The notes: generated by a model from the letters alone, not told the origin. A DNA stretch of 64,000 nucleotides from Ottelia alismoides (GCA_037367405.1 JAZKJV010002953.1:124001-188000), one strand, 5' to 3'. Shown: positions 1-14,200, counted from the first letter of the stretch. Translations and numbers: made by a program.

Positions 1-1797
1 TCTTCCTCAGGTGAGCTTCTCATATTTTCTCCATTCCTTCATTTTCATTTGTTTCTTCCACTTATCTCTGCACACACGTCCGCCTTCACTCCCTTCCGAC
101 TACCGCACTAGCTTCGCCGTACCTCTGACACCCTCGTGCACACACCCTCTGCCCCCCATCGCTTCTCCACTATCAAGACCATGTCACTCCACCTTCAGCC
201 TCATAGGTTGGAACCACTTCGGGCTCAGCTCCTCCATCCTCCGACGAGACCCTAATTTGCCTCATGACCCCCCTCGTTCAAACCCCTTTCTCTTCGGCTA
301 TGCATTAACACTTGCAGGTTCTCCTCACCCATTTGATTGGTCAGAATTCGAGCCTCTCCTCCGACCTCGAGATTCATGGTGGTAACATCTTCATCGACCC
401 CCCTTTCCAGACTACCTCCGAGCTTCTACAACATCACACCATCTTCACGGAGGCATCAACGACCTCCCCCAGCCTTCACTGCCTCCAGATACATCAAGAG
501 GAGCCAGACCACCTTCACCGAAGCTCCGCCTGTGCGTCACCCCTCATGGAGGAGGGGGAAGAAAATGTGCTACAGTTGTCGCTGGATCTGATCTTCCCTA
601 TTAGATCTGACCGCGCGGATCTCCTCCGAGCCTACCACTGAGGCAACACTTCACGTCGCTGCTTCGAGTGCCCGAGCCAGCACCTGTCCTATGTGGACAC
701 GCCGCGTGTCGACTGAGCTGCACACCGAACCTCCAATGCCCCATGTGAGTAATGCACTTGATGAGGACAATTTGCACCAGGATCCCTACGAATCTCAGAA
801 ATTATGATTTGGTCCCTACCATGCGCGTGCACATCATGTACCGCATGGAGAAATTGCAAGATAAGCCATGTGCCTTTGTTTTATTATTTTTTATCCTTCT
901 ACATAGTGTGAATATTGCATGTAGTCCCTACAACTTTTATTTTTGCATTTTAGCCCATATTTGGACCTTTTTGAAGTAAAAAGTCTATGCTTTTTCATTT
1001 AAGCCCCTGGATTGATGTGTGAATAACTTGATCACCTGATCTCCAAATTTAGTGAAATTGATCTTGTTTTAACACTAGTTTCATTCTCTTTAATATGGAC
1101 TAATTAGTTATTGTCTGTAAACTACCATGATTGCATGAAAATTCATAGAACCAAGGTTATTTAGAGTGCCTAATTGACATACTTAATTAGCTTGATAAAT
1201 GGATTTAATGCATCTTCGTTCCCTGATTTAGGTGTTACTTTATTAAAGAACCAAGATCCTGGATTAGCATTTTGTTATTTATCAATTCCTGACTTGTATA
1301 TCTTAAGGAGCTAAAATGTCCATTCATAGAAAATGTGTTGAATTGTGATGCATAGTTGATCTAGGCCAATCTTTGGTCTTGATTTGAGAAATTTGGAATT
1401 AGGTAAATGTTTAAAACATTTTGATTGAGGATTTCAGGAGCTTAATTGAATTAAAACCCATAATCACATAGGGCCATTTGTGTGTGCTTACTTTCATCTG
1501 CATTTTGTAGCATCCTTCAACTTGCATAAAAAACACTAAAAATATCATTCATCCGTACTGTTATGCATTGTGACCTAGCTCAGCCAAGATAGCCTCTGAT
1601 AGTAGCTTGATCACCATTATCAAATACTATTTAAAATATCTTAATCCTCTCTGTCCCTTTGTTCGACCTCACACTTGTACGAGATATAAATTCAAGATAG
1701 ACACTCCTCGTGGAGATCCTTCTTTCGGTTCTGCATGATTCACTGAGTGTTGTTCTACAATGAGTACGAATTAACATACAAGCTAGACGGTTCATTA
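1..1797 (+). repeat. 5' LTR (3' part) of the Athila-like element
   Basis: Aligns along its whole length with the last ~1.8 kb of the 3' LTR. It ends TTCATTA where the 3' copy ends TTCATCA. A consensus donor CAG/GTGAGC lies at 8-16 and an acceptor CTTGCAG at 311-317, bounding an intron-like segment of 307 nt that has exactly the same length in the 3' copy. The short ORFs at 11-641 are LTR sequence, not genes. No clear primer site follows at 1798; it has probably decayed. Confidence 0.85.
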
Positions 1798-3462
1798 GAT
1801 GGCATATACTTTTATTAGTTTTGATTTTAGTAATTAAGTGAATTTTGAGCTATTAAAGTTGAGCCTTGTTTGCTTGAGTGTTTTTGTTATTTTTGTCATA
1901 ATTAATTTCTTATCTTTTTGGCTATATAACTCTTAAGATATCTAACCATCGTTTGTTGATTTGACCAGGGCCCCTAGAGTGACTCACGAGGAGCTACGCA
2001 AAGGTTCAAGCTTGGAGCCCGAGCTGAAGATTTGACCTTTGGAGAGAGACTTAGACAATTAGATAAATAGTTAATTAATACATTAGTGTCATTATTCTTG
2101 TAATTATTTGTAATAATTTAGGTAATTGTTTATTTCCAACGACTCTTGTTTGAGAATTCGTGAGTGTAAAAAGAGTCTGGACATTATTTTATTCTTCGTG
2201 TTGTGGTTATGTCGAGAGTGGTTCTCGACTTGATGGCAAAAATTACAATATGTGCACAGTATTATAGATTGAAATTTGTATGCGCCCTTCGTAATTTAGG
2301 CCACACGTCTTAGAAGATTCATCATCTGATAAGATTCATAATGAGACGCACATAAACATCCACTACTTATCCAAATTGAACTTGATTCCTCCCCGCTAAT
2401 AGTATCTTGTTTAGGTGTGATTTTTCTCAATCGGCATGCATTTAGTGTAATTTTAAAATTCAGTTCTGCATAATACATGGAGAGTGCAGGGAGTCACTGT
2501 AGGTATACCTTCTTCTGAGTATGCATCATAGTTTCTCATTCGTATTCTGATTTCTGATTCCTCCCTTGTTTTACAACTTAGGATTAAAAAGGAAATTGAG
2601 ACTGAATGCTAGACGTGCATTGTGTGTTCACACTTAATTTTCAAATGACAACCAAAATTTTGAAATTGGAGCTGAATTGAGCAGACCGATTAAATAAAAA
2701 TCAGAATAAAAAGAACCCTATTTTATGAGTGCATAAAGCCCTCATCTAGATCACGGGTACTTACCTCCAGGCAGAGTGGGTAAGGATGCAACCACTAAGG
2801 ATTAGAGCCAAAATCCCTGGACTTGTGCCCTAAGCACTTAGACTCACTCTTAGGGTCATGTTATTGCTGCAAGCACTTGCCTCCGACAATTAGAAGAAGT
2901 GGTCTTGCTTCAAGTTGGTGTGTTCTGCCAGTTTGAACATGAACTACCTTGGGAGACTGCCCCCGTGAGTAATGGATGAAAAGATTGTATTGTCACAAAT
3001 TTAAAATAGACAAGATAAATTTGTCGAACTCTTACCGCCCTCACGTGTGAAGTTGGCAAATCAAAAGGGTTTACATTGTATTTGAATTGCGTAAGTTTAC
3101 TCCACACATTTACGTGCATCATAGAACTAGTTCCTCATTGAAATTCACGCTCGAAAAGGTTCTTTTTGGCATTGAAGATGACTAATTGGGGGAATATTTA
3201 TTCATACTTTGTGAATCTCTCGTTGAACCCTCCAAGGAGTACGTCTTCAAAGGTCCATTCACAAACCAGACCGGTCTGGGCTCATGTCCCCGTTGAGTCC
3301 AGGATCACTCACTTCTGGGATGATCACACACCGACCATTCACTTTCTCTCCTCCCACCTCACCGAGGAAAACCTTCGCCTCGATGAGATCGCCTTGATTT
3401 CAGAATTCTCTTCTAATCAAGACCACATTATTGATGAAGGTCCCAAAGAATATTCAAGCAAG
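1798..3462 (+). other. 5' untranslated leader of the Athila-like element
   Basis: Non-coding leader between the LTR and gag, about 1.7 kb. All frames are closed by stops and no ORF here resembles a known protein. An in-frame ATG at 3166 opens a 114-codon frame that runs into the first gag residues, but only the part after the ATG at 3463 (MPPKKKEEEE) looks like a gag start. Confidence 0.6.
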
Positions 3463-5100
3463 ATGCCTCCTAAAAAGAAAGAAGAAGAAGAACACCCTGA
3501 GGACCCATGAAGATGGTACTAGACAGATTAGCTACATCTAAGCAGCAACACACATTACTCCGAGATCAACTAGGACAACTCAATGTTGGGGTCGAACCCC
3601 CAATGGATGCAGCATACAACCCTGGATAGTACAGAATTCAAAATTATTTGAGTTCGACAGAACCTGAAGTAGATTTTGAGTTGAAGCCATAATTTCTGAA
3701 TTTGCTACTGTACTTTAATGGGAATACTTCTGAGAAACCATATGCATTCCTAAGGAATTTCGAGCTCATCTGTGCTAACCTTAGACATTGTAAGGTTAGC
3801 CAGGATTATATCAGGCTCACAACCTTTCCATTTGCCATGGGTGGCAAGGCCGGCTACTGGGTAAAGAAACATGGAGTTACAATGACATACACCTAGTTAA
3901 AGGACAATTTCCATAAGAAGTTCTACCCCTTGAAAAGGACTAACATGATGAGGATGCACATCACTAGCTTTTCTCAATTATCCCATAAAGCCTTCTGTGA
4001 AGCATGGAAAGGTACAAGGATATCGTATAGAAATGTCCTTGTCATGATCTATATGACAACATCTTGGTCCAGTCATTCTTCACCGATCTCAACCCTGAAA
4101 TGCAGGGTTTAGAGAGCGCTGCCTATGGGGGCAGCTATACATCACGTGGAGAGGATATCGTTTCAAAGGTTATTCTAGCCGATGGTTGAGACTAGCCATT
4201 GACAGACCACCAGTAGGGCATACACAAAGTCCCCTAGTTCACTCTCATCTAGAGGGGGGAAGTCAACTGTGATCTATCTCTCTCAAGATGTGATCCCCAA
4301 CATGGGGCTTCTTGAGAACAAGTTTACAGTAACGGAGAGGATTGATCGAAAGATTGATGAATTAGATATGAGCGTCTCCAAGATACCTAGACAGATGGAG
4401 GAGTTGACTAAGAAGGTATCTAAGATAAAGATACCTTCCGTGATTGCACCCGCCACCCCTGTTTACTGAGTTCACCATGTTCATAAGCAGTTGGTGTCAG
4501 GGCGACCCTAGTCGTGGGAGCAAGACCAGTCCTATGCCCATTATTTCCATCAACTACCTCCATTAAGAGAGATAGTTCAAAAGGAGCCTCCACTAGTTTG
4601 GGATGTGAATGGAATATGGTATACTCAGGACCCTACCAGGAAGGGAAGTACGGGGGACCGATAGGCTTTATCAGCGTCCCCTGACCTTTCACAACACCGC
4701 AATCACCTTCACACCACCTCCTTCACAGCAAAGCCATGTATTCCAACCACCCCAATAGCAGCGACAGTAGTACCAGTAGTATGGCCGACAAAGACATTAC
4801 CAAGTAGGCCAGCAAGGCCCGCAGTTTCAGCAGATACCCAAGCAACAGAGGCAGTACCTCGGCCAGCAGGGCCAGTCCTCCCGTTCTTCTTCCCGGTCTT
4901 ATCCCCTTCCTTCTTTGTCTGGTCTCATGGACATACAACAATAGATACTCGATGAGATTCGTTCCTACAAGAAAAGAATTCATGGCTTACTGGTGGATGT
5001 CAACCGCTTGTTTAGATGGAGAGACACGTAGTCTGCACCCTCTACCTCGATCCTGACCCAAGTTTAGGCCAACCCTAATAGCCTGAATCGATCTGGTTCT
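3463..5100 (+). pseudogene. Athila-type gag (capsid) pseudogene
   Basis: Remnant of the retrotransposon structural protein that packages element RNA. It probably starts at the ATG at 3463 with a lysine/glutamate-rich N-terminus. After a shift near 3512 the frame continues to the conserved capsid block at about 3702-4112 (PYAFLRNFE, VSQDYIRLTTFPF, then FHKKFYPL and FCEAWKGT in the next intact pieces). A coiled-coil-like stretch follows at 4269-4469 (RIDRKIDELDMSVSKIPRQ), then a glutamine-rich tail around 4750-4920. At least four stops or shifts break it. The order of blocks matches plant Athila/Tat gag proteins; the exact C-terminal limit is a guess. Confidence 0.75.
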
Positions 5101-5484
5101 CAGCATCACTTTGGTCAGGTATACTATTCAGCATCTCTTATATCTGAACATTAGATTCTTTCGTGTGACAAATCTAACCATATGTCACTCAGGAGTGGAA
5201 GGACCGTGATCGTACTTGATCGGTGAGGGAGACGAGGAGGGGCATCTATGGAGCTGTACCCGAGGAGTCTTAGGAGGACGAGGAGGAGAGGCAACATATT
5301 CTGGAGCCCCATCAACACCATTCGAGGATCCTTACTCATAGATTCGAGAAGAGAAGGAGAGCACTATTGCAGCATCAACAACATGGAGATACCTCAGATT
5401 CTACGAAGGACCTTGCACCTCCAGTTGTGGCAAATACCACTGCAGCTTCTATTCCACAACTTGTAGTAGATCGATTCTGACTCC

Positions 5485-6290
5485 ATGTTAAATCAAAAAG
5501 ATTCATGTATGAAGAGCTCTGTTTCAATTAATACAAAGAATGATATTTCAGTTCATGATTCAGATTCTTCATCCTCTATTTCACTTGCTTCATCCCTTCC
5601 CCCATGCTCTTACTGTAGGAAACACATAAAAAAGATTCATAAAGATGACCCCGACATGGCACGATTTTGTAAATAAAATATCACAGTTAAGGTTCCATTT
5701 GATGAGTATGTGACTAATCATCATGCATTCTAGAAATACCTTAAGGTAAGATGCACACCTACTAATGTTAGCAGGAAGAAACATAACCAATATATGAAGA
5801 CTCACGTCTTGTTAGTAGCCACAACCTATTATCTCAAGAATCAGCAACTGCCATGGAAAAAGAGAGACATGGGAGATCACTACGTGGAGAGTCGTATCGA
5901 CGAAATTGTGTTTGCATGCACACTCTTAGATAATGGTTCTTCAATCAACCTTCTTCCCTTAGCATTATATCAGAAATTGGAGTTGAGACCACTTCGTAGA
6001 TCTAGAGCTTTATTCCAATTCGCAGATCGTTCAATGAAGAAGCCCAAGGGAGACGTAAAGAACGTTGTTATCTTGATTGAGGGGTAAGACTATCAGGTTT
6101 ACTTCATAGTCTTAGACAGGGAGACTCCCAATCATTGGAGAGAATCTCGTATCATTCTCCGGTGACCCTTCCTTAGGATCGTATGCACAACTTTTGATTA
6201 TGGTACAGGAATGATGAAGTTTCGTTTTCCAGGTGGAGAGGTGAACCTTGAGATGAAGCAGATCAAATATCAGTGACTGATTCAAAGAGT
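5485..6290 (+). pseudogene. Athila-type aspartic protease pseudogene
   Basis: Remnant of the protease that would cut the polyprotein. The key block is at 5794-6087: a loop reading LLDNGSSINLLPL, then LYQKLELRPL, FADRSMKKPKGDV and, after a stop, YFIVLD. This is the retroviral-type aspartyl protease fold seen in Athila polyproteins, where the active loop is usually D-x-G-A-S. Asp is present, with Asn in the variable position. It lies between the gag and polymerase remnants as expected. Stops at 6085-6087 and later ones close the frame. Confidence 0.72.
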
Positions 6291-6739
6291 AGCACAAAGT
6301 ACTCATCTTCAGAGGCATATTGTAGAATGATTATCACCGTTGGGATTTGGAGATAGGTTCCTTTAGGACAGAGCGAGACCCTTTCATCTAGAAAGGACAT
6401 AGTGCATGATGAAGTTTTCCAGGTGTTGGCTGATTCTTTGAGAGATGCATCTATCTATTCCCTTGATGACATAGAGATCCATCCCCTTCAAAACAATCAA
6501 GAGACATAGATGATGAGTCGGACGTGGCTTTGATGATTGCTTGGATATCTTTGACAATCCGACTCCCGATACTTCTGAGTTGGTGGGGCACGTACTACAC
6601 AATTGAGCCCACCTTCATGCAACACACAACCAGATTCAGATTCATTTCATCCAGACTTGATTGATGACACCTCATTACCAGAACTGAAATCAGTACCTCC
6701 TACATTGAAGTACGCCTTCTTGCAGGGCCAAAAGAGAAA

Positions 6740-8270
6740 TATCATGTTATCATTAGCTCAGACTTGACTTTAGAATAGGAGTCTAGGTTGCTAGAGATCT
6801 TAGAGAGGAACTGCAAAGCAATAGGCTGGATAGTGTCGGATCTCATAGGGATTAACCTCGCTCTCTGCTCGCACCACATTTTTACTGAGGATAACATGAG
6901 GCCTTCCCATGAGTTCCAGAGGAGACTTAACCCCAATCTACGAGAAGTAGTGAAGAAAGAGATTGAGAAATGGTACAAAGTAGGGTTTATATGCCCTATT
7001 TCTGACTCCAAGTGGGTGGCTCGCTTCATGATGTCCCAAAGAAGTCAGGAATTCAGATGGTCACCAACGAGGAGGGGGTAGAGATCGCGACATGAGTACC
7101 CACATCGTGGTGCATCTATGTCGACTACAGGCGCCTGAATACCACGACCAAGAGAGACCACTTTCCCTTACCATTCATTTATCAGATATGGGAGAGACTT
7201 GTAGGGAAAGCGTTCTTTTGTTTTCTTGATGGGTACTCAGGCTACAACCAGGTAGCTATAGCCCTTGAGGACGAGGAAAAGACCACATTCACATGTCTAT
7301 TCAACACTTATGCATTCAGGTACATGCCATTTGAGCTCTGCAATGCCCTAGGAACTTTTCAGCGGTGCATGATCACTGTATTTACCAAGATGGTAGGAGA
7401 TTTCCTGGCGGTTTTCATGGATGGCTTCTCCGTCCATGGTGATTCCTTTGATACATGTTTAGTACACTTGGATCGAGTCCTCAAGTGGTGTAGGGAGGTG
7501 AATCTGGCACTCTCTTGGAAGAAGAGTCACTTTATGGTAACGACGGGTATCGTGTTGGGGCATGTCATCTCCAAAAGGGGAATTGAGGTTGACCCTGCCA
7601 GGGTGGAGGTGATTAAGAAACTCGATCCACCTACCAACATGAAGTGAGTGAGGTCATTTCTAGGGCATGTTGTATACTACAAGAGATTCATCCAAGACTT
7701 CTAAAAGATTGCATGCCCACTGACTGAGCTCTTAGGAAAAGACACAGAGTTCGTTGTAGATCACATGTGTCGGGAGGCCTTTGATCTCTTGAAGATGAGA
7801 TTTATGCCTAGCATATCCTACAAACTCCTGATTGGTCTCTTACCTTTGAGATCATGGCCGATGGTTTAGATTTCGCTATAGGAGCTGTGTTAGGAAAATA
7901 GTGAGAGGGGATCCCGTTTGCGATCCTCTACACGAGAAAAGTCTTAGATCCTACACAGATGACCTACACCGTGACTGAAAAGGAAATGCTCACTGTAGTA
8001 TGGGCCTTCGAGATGTTCATGTCTTATATTTTGGGCTCTAAGGTGATAATATATACTTATCACACAACTATTCAGTACCTAATGGGAAAGAAGGATGTAA
8101 TGGAATGTATTCTTAGGTGTATTTTACTCCTCCAAGAGTTTGACTTAGAGATAAAAGATAAACCTGGAGTAAAGAATGTTGTGGCTGATCATCTTTCCTG
8201 TATTGAGCATAAGGACTCTCCTAATTATGAGCATATTAGAGAGATCTTCCCAGACGAGTCAATTTGTTGA
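6740..8270 (+). pseudogene. Athila-type reverse transcriptase and RNase H pseudogene
   Basis: Remnant of the enzymes that copy element RNA and degrade the RNA strand. RT pieces: 6788-7081 (RPSHEFQRRLNP, EIEKWYKVGFICPISDSKWV), a middle part in shifted frames, then 7324-7647 (FELCNALGTFQRCM, VFMDGFSVHG, HFMVTTGIVLGHVIS). The catalytic pair normally reads FMDD; here the second Asp is Gly (codon at 7423-7425). RNase H is at 7959-8270 (YTVTEKEMLTVVWAFEMF, LQEFDLEIKDKPG, VVADHLS). Its usual YTDH Asp is Tyr (YTYH), removing another metal ligand. Several stops separate the pieces, so no product is possible. Confidence 0.85.
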
Positions 8271-9482
8271 CTCACTCCCGTGGTATGCCAATATGGTGAA
8301 CTTTCTTGTCTCCAAGAAGGTTCCCCAGGGTTGGATTAGGAGCAACATTCACCGACTGAAGTCAGATTCAAGGAGATGCCACTGGGACGATATGTTTTTT
8401 CTTTAAAGGGTCGGATTGTGTTTGGAGAAGGTGTATTCCTCAAGAGGAATACCAGAGTGTCATCACATACTATCATTCTCTTGAGGGTGGAGGGCACCAT
8501 TCAGGGAAGGGAACCACTCACAAGGTACTCCAATGTGGATTGTATTGGCCGACCATGCTCAGAGATGCTATTGATTTTGTACGGTTGTGTCTGATTTGTC
8601 AGAGGATGGGACGGACAGTTGGACAAAGAGATGAGATGCCCATGCAACAAGTGATTATTTGTGATATTTTTGATGCATGGGACATAGATTTTTTGGTCCC
8701 TTTCCAAACAACCAAGGACATGAGTACATTTTGTTGGTGGTTGACTATTTATCTAGGTGGGTAGAGGTCATACCAACCTGAACCGCAGACATCAATACTG
8801 TCTCTAAGTTTTTGAGAGACCAAATTATTTTAAGGTTTGGGGTACCAAAAGTTCTGATATGTGATGGAGGTAGCCACTTTGTGATCCGAGATGTGAGATC
8901 TTTAGCTAAGGACTAAGGATTTGAGCACAAATTTACTAGTCCTTACCATCCACAATCCAATGGCATGGTAGAGGTTTCGAACAGAGATATGAAGAGTATT
9001 TTACAGAAGTTGGTTCGTCCTGATAGGAAGAACTGGTCCCAGCTTTTGGTCCAGGTTCTGTGGTCCTATAGGACAACCAACAAGACACCATTGAGCACTT
9101 CACCATTTAGAATGATCAATGGCAAGCCATGCCATTTTCCCGCAGAGTTGATTCACAAATCCGTATGGGCAATTAAGCAGATTAATTGGAGTTGTCACCT
9201 AGGGAGCTTTGTTATGACTTGAACTTGAACGAGCTCATGGAAATCCGAAACCGGGCATATGACATCTTGATTTATAAGGAAAAAGTGAAGAGATGGAATG
9301 ATCGACACGTTAGGTGCAAAGACTTTGTCCATGGGCAAAAGGTATGGTTGTTTAATGCCAGGTTAGAGATATTCCACGTGAATCTCAAATCTAAGTGGAC
9401 AGGTTCCTTTGTTGTTAAGGAAGTGCACATGAATGAAAGTGTAGAGATAGATGATCTAAAGATGGTGCACAATCACATGTGG
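8271..9482 (+). pseudogene. Athila-type integrase pseudogene
   Basis: Remnant of the enzyme that inserts element DNA into the chromosome. A core-domain frame runs 8540-9222 with interruptions: IDFLVPF near the first catalytic Asp, then VPKVLICDGGSHF around the second Asp, [15 protein letters not shown] around the Glu, and [18 protein letters not shown]-terminal part at 9186-9485 (YKEKVKRWNDRHV, GQKVWLFNARL, KSKWTGSFVV) matches the usual Athila integrase tail. D, D and E appear to be kept, but stops at about 8781, 8915 and 9220 break the frame. Confidence 0.83.
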
Positions 9483-11233
9483 TAAATGGAAAACTGTTGA
9501 AGTACTTTTTAGATTCTAAAGAGCAGTTAGTCCAATTCAAGGTCATCAACTTCATGCAGAGCGAGCACAAAGCAGATACATCAAATTACTCTTCATAAAG
9601 ATGAAGCATCTAGATTCAGCAGCTTAGAAGATTCACTCGCTCTTGTACACCTAATTTATTCATTCTTTTAGAGCTTAGGTTCCTGCTTCTGTAAATACTA
9701 GCTCCATACTTAGGCTATTTAAAGCCTAAGTATAGGGGGAACCCATGCTCTTGCTTGTATATTCTTGTCCGGATCCCAAGTCATTTCCTTTCTTTGCATT
9801 GTTTTTGTTCATTCCCATTCTTCACTCATTTGATCCCCTCATGTTTTCTTCCTACACTTAGGCTATTTCAAGCTTAAGTATAGGGGAGAGACCCATCAGT
9901 TCTTGCATGTCTTTTTATATTTAGACGGAGCTATGGCTTCATATCACTTTGTGCTATGAAGACATAGCAAAAGCTAAGTATATGGGGTGTGCCGTATATA
10001 GTGTACATATACTTTAGCCATAGCTCATATTTTGAAAATTTTTAAATTTTTTGGGGCTATAGTATAAGTACTTTTGAACTGATTTACATACAAATGTTTT
10101 GAAAATTCTTTCTAACTATGTTACACTATTTTGAAAAAAATGTTTGACAGCGGTTTGAAAAATAAGGATTTTACTTGTTTTGAAATCCGTTTGAAAAAAT
10201 GTTTTGAAAACCTATATATTATGTCACATGGTTTGGAAAATATTTTCGAAAATCTTCTAAATTTTTTGGATAAATGGGACTGACTTGTGTTTGTAAATAC
10301 TTCTAAAAAACTAACTATACGTTAAGTTGGTTTGGCCCCTGACACTTTGACACTTACACTTTCATACAAGACTCATGTTGTTCAAGAACACATGATTTTT
10401 GAGGTCTTAAATTCAGAGTTAACCGACCTTAGTCGTTAGGGTCTTTGACTTAAATATGCACACTTCCTTGGTCAGAAAGATTTGTATTCTATATCATGTA
10501 CTTAGTCTCCTCCTTAAGAATATGACTCGCACTTCACATGCTTGACTGCATCTATGATGAGAAGAGTTGAGGATTCACCAAAGGGTCTGGGATGAGGGAT
10601 TTGTGTCAGGATCTGATTTTATGATGCTCGAGGATGGGATAAAACCGATGAAGCCTTCATGAAACTTGAGTGTCAGCAACCATTAACCGGTATGAGAACA
10701 CAATTTCTTGTACCAATTAAATTGTTGATCAGTGTGTGTCAACTTGGTAAAAGCAGTGGAGCTAGCCAAATACAAAGAAAAGAAAGAAAGAAATGTTGAA
10801 AGAAATGCTCTCACCATACAAAGTCCAATCTCAAAGAGCTTCCACGAAAGGCGAGTGCTCCCAACCATTGCAAAGTGTCCGCTTGGACCACCGCTATTAG
10901 GACCAGGAGTCGGGCTAGCACCCAAAAAGGGCTCTGCATCGTAAATGCTATAAGTCTGGGTATAGAAAGTATATTAGATACTAAAAAAATGCACACCTCG
11001 ATTTATTCCCAGGAAAACAAGTGCAGACGACTATGTATACCAAAGCGTCTGAAGATTGAGGAAGTTTGATATCTTTTGACTAGTATTGGGTTCAACTTAG
11101 AATTTTAAGTCAACAGAAATCGAGAGTCCTTTGATGAATCGAGTATTATTTTTTTCACTTGCTTATTCAGGGGCCTGTTCAACTTATTCTTTGTTCTTTG
11201 CTCGAGGACGAGCATAGTTTAGGTATAGGGCGA
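9483..11233 (+). other. 3' non-coding region with repeated polypurine-tract-like words
   Basis: No ORF of interest. The word AAGTATAGGGG and close variants occur at 9725-9740, 9873-9888 and 9973-9990, each after a TTAGGCTATTT-like sequence in the first two cases. A final variant at 11,218-11,230 abuts the 3' LTR and is the probable plus-strand primer. Bases ~10,320-11,100 match the internal part of the second Athila-like element (~60,150-60,940). The 80-codon minus frame at 10,683-10,925 is inside this shared repeat and is not a gene. Confidence 0.7.
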
Positions 11234-14200
11234 TGATGAATATATGATTCATCGCATTAATTATTATTCATTAACATTCTTATTTAAACTATTGAATAAA
11301 ATTTGTTCATAATTAACTAAAATCAACCTTCAACTCTATGTGATTAATTAACCTTAATTAGTGTGTATATATGTGCATATACTTTATTTTCCTTTTTATT
11401 TTGATTTTTTTGGTTTCTTTTATTCAAAAAAATGCCAAAAGAATAGATTTATATTGTACATATTTATTTTGGTTTTAAATACAAATTAAAAATAAAAAAT
11501 AAAAAACAATTAAAAATCAAGTGTTTTTATTCCTTAAGAACGCCTCCATAAATATTTCTCTCTTTGTTTGACGTATTTTTTATTTTTGGTTAGCATGAAA
11601 CTTGTACATCTCATCGAGATCTACAGCTTTCATGTTTTGAGTTTTTCATAATCTCATTTTTATATATTCATTTTGTATTTTTTGTTATTTTTTTATTTCT
11701 CTTTTTTTCTCATTGGGCAACGTGGCGCTCCCTAGAGCCGCCATGTGGCCCGCCTCCCCTCGCGCCACCCACCTTCCTTGGTCGTCCATCTCCTATGCCC
11801 AAACCTCATCCAAGGCGTTCCTCTCTACTCTTCCCTCTGTCGTATGATCTCCACCTCCAGATCTTATCTAGATCGCCCCGCTTCAACTCTCATCAGGGCC
11901 GTTGGATCGTGAGATCCAACGGTCGATGACTCGTCTTCTTCTTCAAGCGCCTCTCCTCTCTCCTATGTTTCTGCTCCAACCGCTCACTCCTTCACTTTCT
12001 CCCAAAGTCGTCGATGACCCTCGTCCATTCCTGTCCTCACCAAGTCCAAGCACTGACTTCCCTCTTCTTTGCCCAACACGTATCTTCCTCTCACCCCTTT
12101 CCTCAGACAGCCCTGACCCCTCGAATTCACGTCAACCACCACATGTGCTCGATCTCCTCCTCCTTTAAAAACTTTTTTGCCGTCCTCATTCACGTGCATC
12201 TGCATGTACATGTGAGTGCTCCAAGCCACCAACTCCACCTTCGTGATAGGAAGAGAGCGAACTAGTGAATGAAGAACGAGAATTTCTCGTCAGTGTGATC
12301 CAAGGCGGCTCTGCCTTGTTGCGGCTCCACCCACTGCTCGAGCTTCGAGCTGGTGGCCTCCATCTCGTTAAACGAGGACTGGAGTTTCCAACTCCACCTT
12401 CTAGACATGTCCTCCACCTCTCCAGTTAGTCCCAGTCCATATTCTTCCTTAGGCGAGCTTCTCATCTTTTCTTTATCCCTTCATTTTCATTTTGTTTCTT
12501 CTGTTTATCTCCGCACACACGTTCACCTTCACTCCCTTCCGACCACTGCACCAGCTTCGTCGTACCTCCAACACCCTCACACACACACCCTCTTCTCCCC
12601 ATCGCTTCTCCTCCGTCCAAACCATGTCTCTCCACCTTTAGTCTCACAAAGGTTGGATCCACTTCGGGCTTAGCTCCTCCACCCTTCGATGAGCCCCTGA
12701 TTCACCTCACGACCCTCGTCCGAACCCCCTTATCTTCGGCTATGCACTAACACTTGCAGGTTCTCCTCATCCATTTGATTGGCTGGAATACAAGCTTATC
12801 TTCCGACCTCTAGCTTCATGGCAGTGACACCTTCATCGAACCCTTGCTTCAGACTACGTTCTAGCTTCTACACCGTCGCACCATCTTCTCAGAGGCATCA
12901 ACGACCTACCCCGACCTTCACTGCCTCTAGATACGTCGAGAGGAGCCAGGCCACCATCACCGGAGCTCCATCCAGGCGTCGCCACTTGCGGAGGAGGGGG
13001 GAAGAACATGTGCTACAATTACTGTTGGATCTGATCTTCCCAATAAATTCTGAAGGCCTGGATCTCCTTCGAGCCTACCACCAATGCAACACTTCACGCC
13101 TCAGTTTTGGGTGCCCGAGCCAACACCTGATCTATGTAGGTACACCACATGTCGACCGAGCCGCGCACCAAACCTCCACTACCCCACATGAGCGACACAT
13201 GTGACTAGGACAATTTACACCATGACCCCTGCAAATCTCGGAAATTACGATTTGGTCCTTGCCACACGTGCACAACACGTGCCACGTGGAGAAATTGCAA
13301 GATAAGCCCCAAGCTTTTGTTGTATTGTATTTTTATCATTCCGTGCAGTGTAAAAAATTGCATATAGCCCTTGTGTCTTATATTTATTGCATTTTTGCCC
13401 ATGTTTGGACCTTTTTAAAGTAAAAAGATTATGTTTTCTTTCATTTAAACCCCTTGATTGTTGTGCGCCTGATCACCCAATCTCTAAATTTAGTGAATTG
13501 GTCTTGTTTTAACGTTGGCTTTATGCTCTTTAATGTGGACTAATTAGTTATTGTTTGTAACCTATTGTGTTTGCATGAAAATTCAGAGAACCTAGGTTAT
13601 TTAGAGTACCTAATTGACCTACCTAATTAGCTATATAAGTGGATTAAATGCATCATCTCACTACTTGATTTAGATGTTAATTCATTAAACAATCAGGATA
13701 TTGAATTGATATTTTGTTCTGTATTAATTCCTGACTTGTGTGTCTTAAGGAGCTAAATTGTTCATTCATATAAAATGTGTTGAATTGTGATGCATAGTTG
13801 ATCTAGGCTAATCTTTGGTCTTGATTTGAGAAATTTGGATTTAGGACTGCTTAAATCATTGTTGATTGAGGATTTCAGGAACTTAATTGAATTAAAACCC
13901 ATATCCACATAAATCCATTTGTATGTGTTTGCTTTCATCTGCATTTTGTAGCAACCTTTAACATGCATTAAAAAAAATCACTATAAATATCATTCATCCA
14001 TACTGTTGTGTATTGTGACCTGGCTCAACCTAGATAACCTCTCATAGTAGCTTGATCACCATTATCGAACACTAATTAAAATATCTTAATCCTCGTGTCC
14101 TTGTGTTTGACCCCGAACTTGCCCGGGATATAAATTTAAGCTGGGACACTCCTCACGGAGTTCCTTCTTTCGGTTCAGCATGATACATTGAGTGACGTGC

